NCBI GenBank assembly: GCA_035574175.1 | Contig: DATLZB010000068.1 | Coordinates: 1 to 14,883, forward strand | Length of the DNA: 14,883 nucleotides | Direction: 5' to 3' | Source of the DNA: DATLZB01 sp035574175 | GTDB taxonomy: Bacteria; Pseudomonadota; Alphaproteobacteria; Rhizobiales; Hyphomicrobiaceae | Shown: positions 13,569 through 14,883 of the stretch, in pieces | How positions within the stretch are numbered: position 1 is the stretch's first letter | How the letters are laid out: each line of letters opens with the position of its first letter | The notes under the pieces: generated by a model | The model's input: only the letters and a program-made list of their open reading frames with translations | What the model was told of the DNA's origin: nothing | Database searches by the model: none | Position numbers and translations under genes: made by a program

Positions 13569-14883
13569 CCCTGCACCTTCTGAGAACCCTCGAACCACCA
13601 CGGGTCGGGGTCGATCGGCCGCCCCTCCTTTCGGAACTCCACGTACAGGACGGGGGCGCTGTCCTGGGTCTTGCCGGGCGGTTCGGGGGCCATTGTACCA
13701 ACAGGCTCGGCCGCCAGCACGAACTGTCCGACCTGAACGTCAATATGGGATAGTCCAGCCAGTAATACATGGTATCCATCGCCGGCGTTGATGATCAAGA
13801 GTTGGCCGTAGCTACGGAATTCGCCGGCATACACGACCCAGCCGTCGCACGGCGCCGTGATCTGGGCGCCGTGGCGGGTCTCGATCACGATGCCTTTGGA
13901 AGTGCTGCCGTACTGGGTCTTGTCCCCATAGGCGATCACACGCTTGCCCTGGGCAGGCAACGGTAGGCGGGCCTTCGCCAGGTGGAAGGGAATGGCGGGC
14001 TTCATGCGTCCCGGGTTTCCGGTGAGGGGGCCCTGCGGCTCCAGCGCGACGGCGGGACCCGGCGCACGCGGTACCGCGGCGACCTTCGTCTCGCCGGAAG
14101 ACGCCGGCGCGCCCGCCCCCTCGCCCCCATCGGACTTCGGCTCGGCGGCCTCCGCCGATTGCTTCCTCATCTCCGCTTCGTAGTCGCCCAATCCCGTCTT
14201 CTCGGCCACCGTGCGGTCTAGCCTAGTGATGAGATCGCTCAGGTCGGATACGCTCTTGGAGATGGCGGTAGCGACCCTGCGCACTTCCTCAAGCTCCCGC
14301 TGCCGCTCGGCAAGCGTCCGGCGCTTGGACTCCATGAGCGAGGCGAGCCAAGCCTTTGCTTCCTGATAGCGTTCCTTTTCCGAGCGCAACCGTTCGCTCT
14401 CGGAACGGATTTCGGCCATGACGCGGATGAGATCGTTGAGCTTGCCGCTCAGCTCTTCCGCCTCACTCTTCAGCTTTGGGAAGGCCCTCGCCAGCAGCAT
14501 GGCGCTGCGCACCATGGCAAGCGCATCCTCGCGCTGGGTGACGATCACGGGCGGCGGGTTTCGCCCCATGCGCTGCATGGCGGCCAGCAGCTTGGCGATC
14601 TGGTCTCGCCGCTCGGCCAAAGAGGCGCGCGCCCTTTTCTCCTGGGCCTCGAGCTCCCCGCGGCGCGACTCGATTAGGGTCATCTGCGCTTCGCTCTTCT
14701 GCACGCGCTGCGCAGTCTCGAGCAGCTGTTGAGTGAGCCGCTCCTGGTCCGCCCTCATCTTGGCCACGTCGTCTTTGAGTGCGCTCTCGCGCTGCTCGGC
14801 CTCGGTGAGGGAATTGCGCTGGGCGTCGAGTCGCTGGATCGCCTCCGACCGGGAGGGAAGAGGTTGCTGTGCGCAGGCGGGTC
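13565..14883 (-). CDS. EnvC-like murein hydrolase activator with degenerate LytM domain (5' end beyond right edge)
   Basis: This protein is predicted to be exported. The frame is open to 14883, where ACAQQPLPS resembles the end of a signal peptide and the mature start, so only the leader is probably missing. A long coiled coil (about 330 bases from the right edge onward, rich in E, R, K, L, Q) is followed by NPPPVIVTQREDALAMVRSA and a second coiled coil. A Gly/Ala/Ser/Pro-rich linker follows, then a C-terminal M23/LytM domain (KGIVIETRHGAQITAPCDGW, VVYAGEFRSYGQLLIINAGDG, and LSHIDVQVGQ). Active M23 enzymes have HxH near the end; here the segment reads LYVEFRKEGRPIDP, with E and R in those positions. 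Zinc ligands are therefore missing, as in EnvC, which activates amidases rather than cutting peptidoglycan. It overlaps ctpA by four bases. Confidence 0.9.
   Translation of the reverse strand, partial: PACAQQPLPSRSEAIQRLDAQRNSLTEAEQRESALKDDVAKMRADQERLTQQLLETAQRVQKSEAQMTLIESRRGELEAQEKRARASLAERRDQIAKLLAAMQRMGRNPPPVIVTQREDALAMVRSAMLLARAFPKLKSEAEELSGKLNDLIRVMAEIRSESERLRSEKERYQEAKAWLASLMESKRRTLAERQRELEEVRRVATAISKSVSDLSDLITRLDRTVAEKTGLGDYEAEMRKQSAEAAEPKSDGGEGAGAPASSGETKVAAVPRAPGPAVALEPQGPLTGNPGRMKPAIPFHLAKARLPLPAQGKRVIAYGDKTQYGSTSKGIVIETRHGAQITAPCDGWVVYAGEFRSYGQLLIINAGDGYHVLLAGLSHIDVQVGQFVLAAEPVGTMAPEPPGKTQDSAPVLYVEFRKEGRPIDPDPWWFEGSQKVQG

Overview
The window is GC-rich and densely coded. It looks like chromosomal DNA of an alphaproteobacterium, most likely of the order Hyphomicrobiales. 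That placement rests on gene content and resemblance: an EnvC-like activator overlapping a CtpA protease, RlmN, ArgG, TypA, and several small proteins of a type I associate with that order. No rRNA or tRNA gene, CRISPR array, integrase or transposase was seen.

Layout. Positions 1-1396 (minus) hold most of the translation GTPase TypA/BipA, cut by the left edge. Divergent from it are two tandem paralogous proteins with a C-terminal J domain (1519-2028 and 2164-2694, plus). They converge on a two-helix membrane protein (2717-3475, minus), which is preceded by a conserved hypothetical protein (3518-4147, minus). Positions 4148-4903 are an AT-richer, irregular island. It carries a DUF1902/HicB-like antitoxin-type ORF, a coding-like tail in other frames without start codons, and a perfect 14-bp inverted repeat. 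Next come a nitronate monooxygenase (4976-6061, minus) and, divergent from it, a Fic family protein with a winged-helix tail (6293-7480, plus). Four regularly spaced copies of a 9-bp operator-like box lie just upstream of the Fic gene.

The Fic gene meets argG (7477-8718, minus) tail to tail, with overlapping stop codons. A small secreted cysteine-containing protein (8915-9217, plus) converges on an unknown protein (9236-9760, minus). A minus-strand cluster follows: rlmN (10883-12085), then two related small membrane proteins (10452-10880 and 9940-10410). Last is an envC-like gene (truncated at the right edge), overlapping ctpA by ATGA and ending in a clear intrinsic terminator at 12172-12196.

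How the genes relate. EnvC-like protein and CtpA probably act together in cell-envelope and peptidoglycan remodelling. RlmN and TypA serve the ribosome, and ArgG serves arginine synthesis. The accessory interest lies in the J-domain pair, the broken antitoxin-like locus, and the Fic gene with its probable autoregulatory operators. I did not find a convincing multi-gene novel system. The strongest leads are the frame-broken DUF1902 locus, which has a dnaX-like slippery heptamer at the first break, and the Fic operator array.
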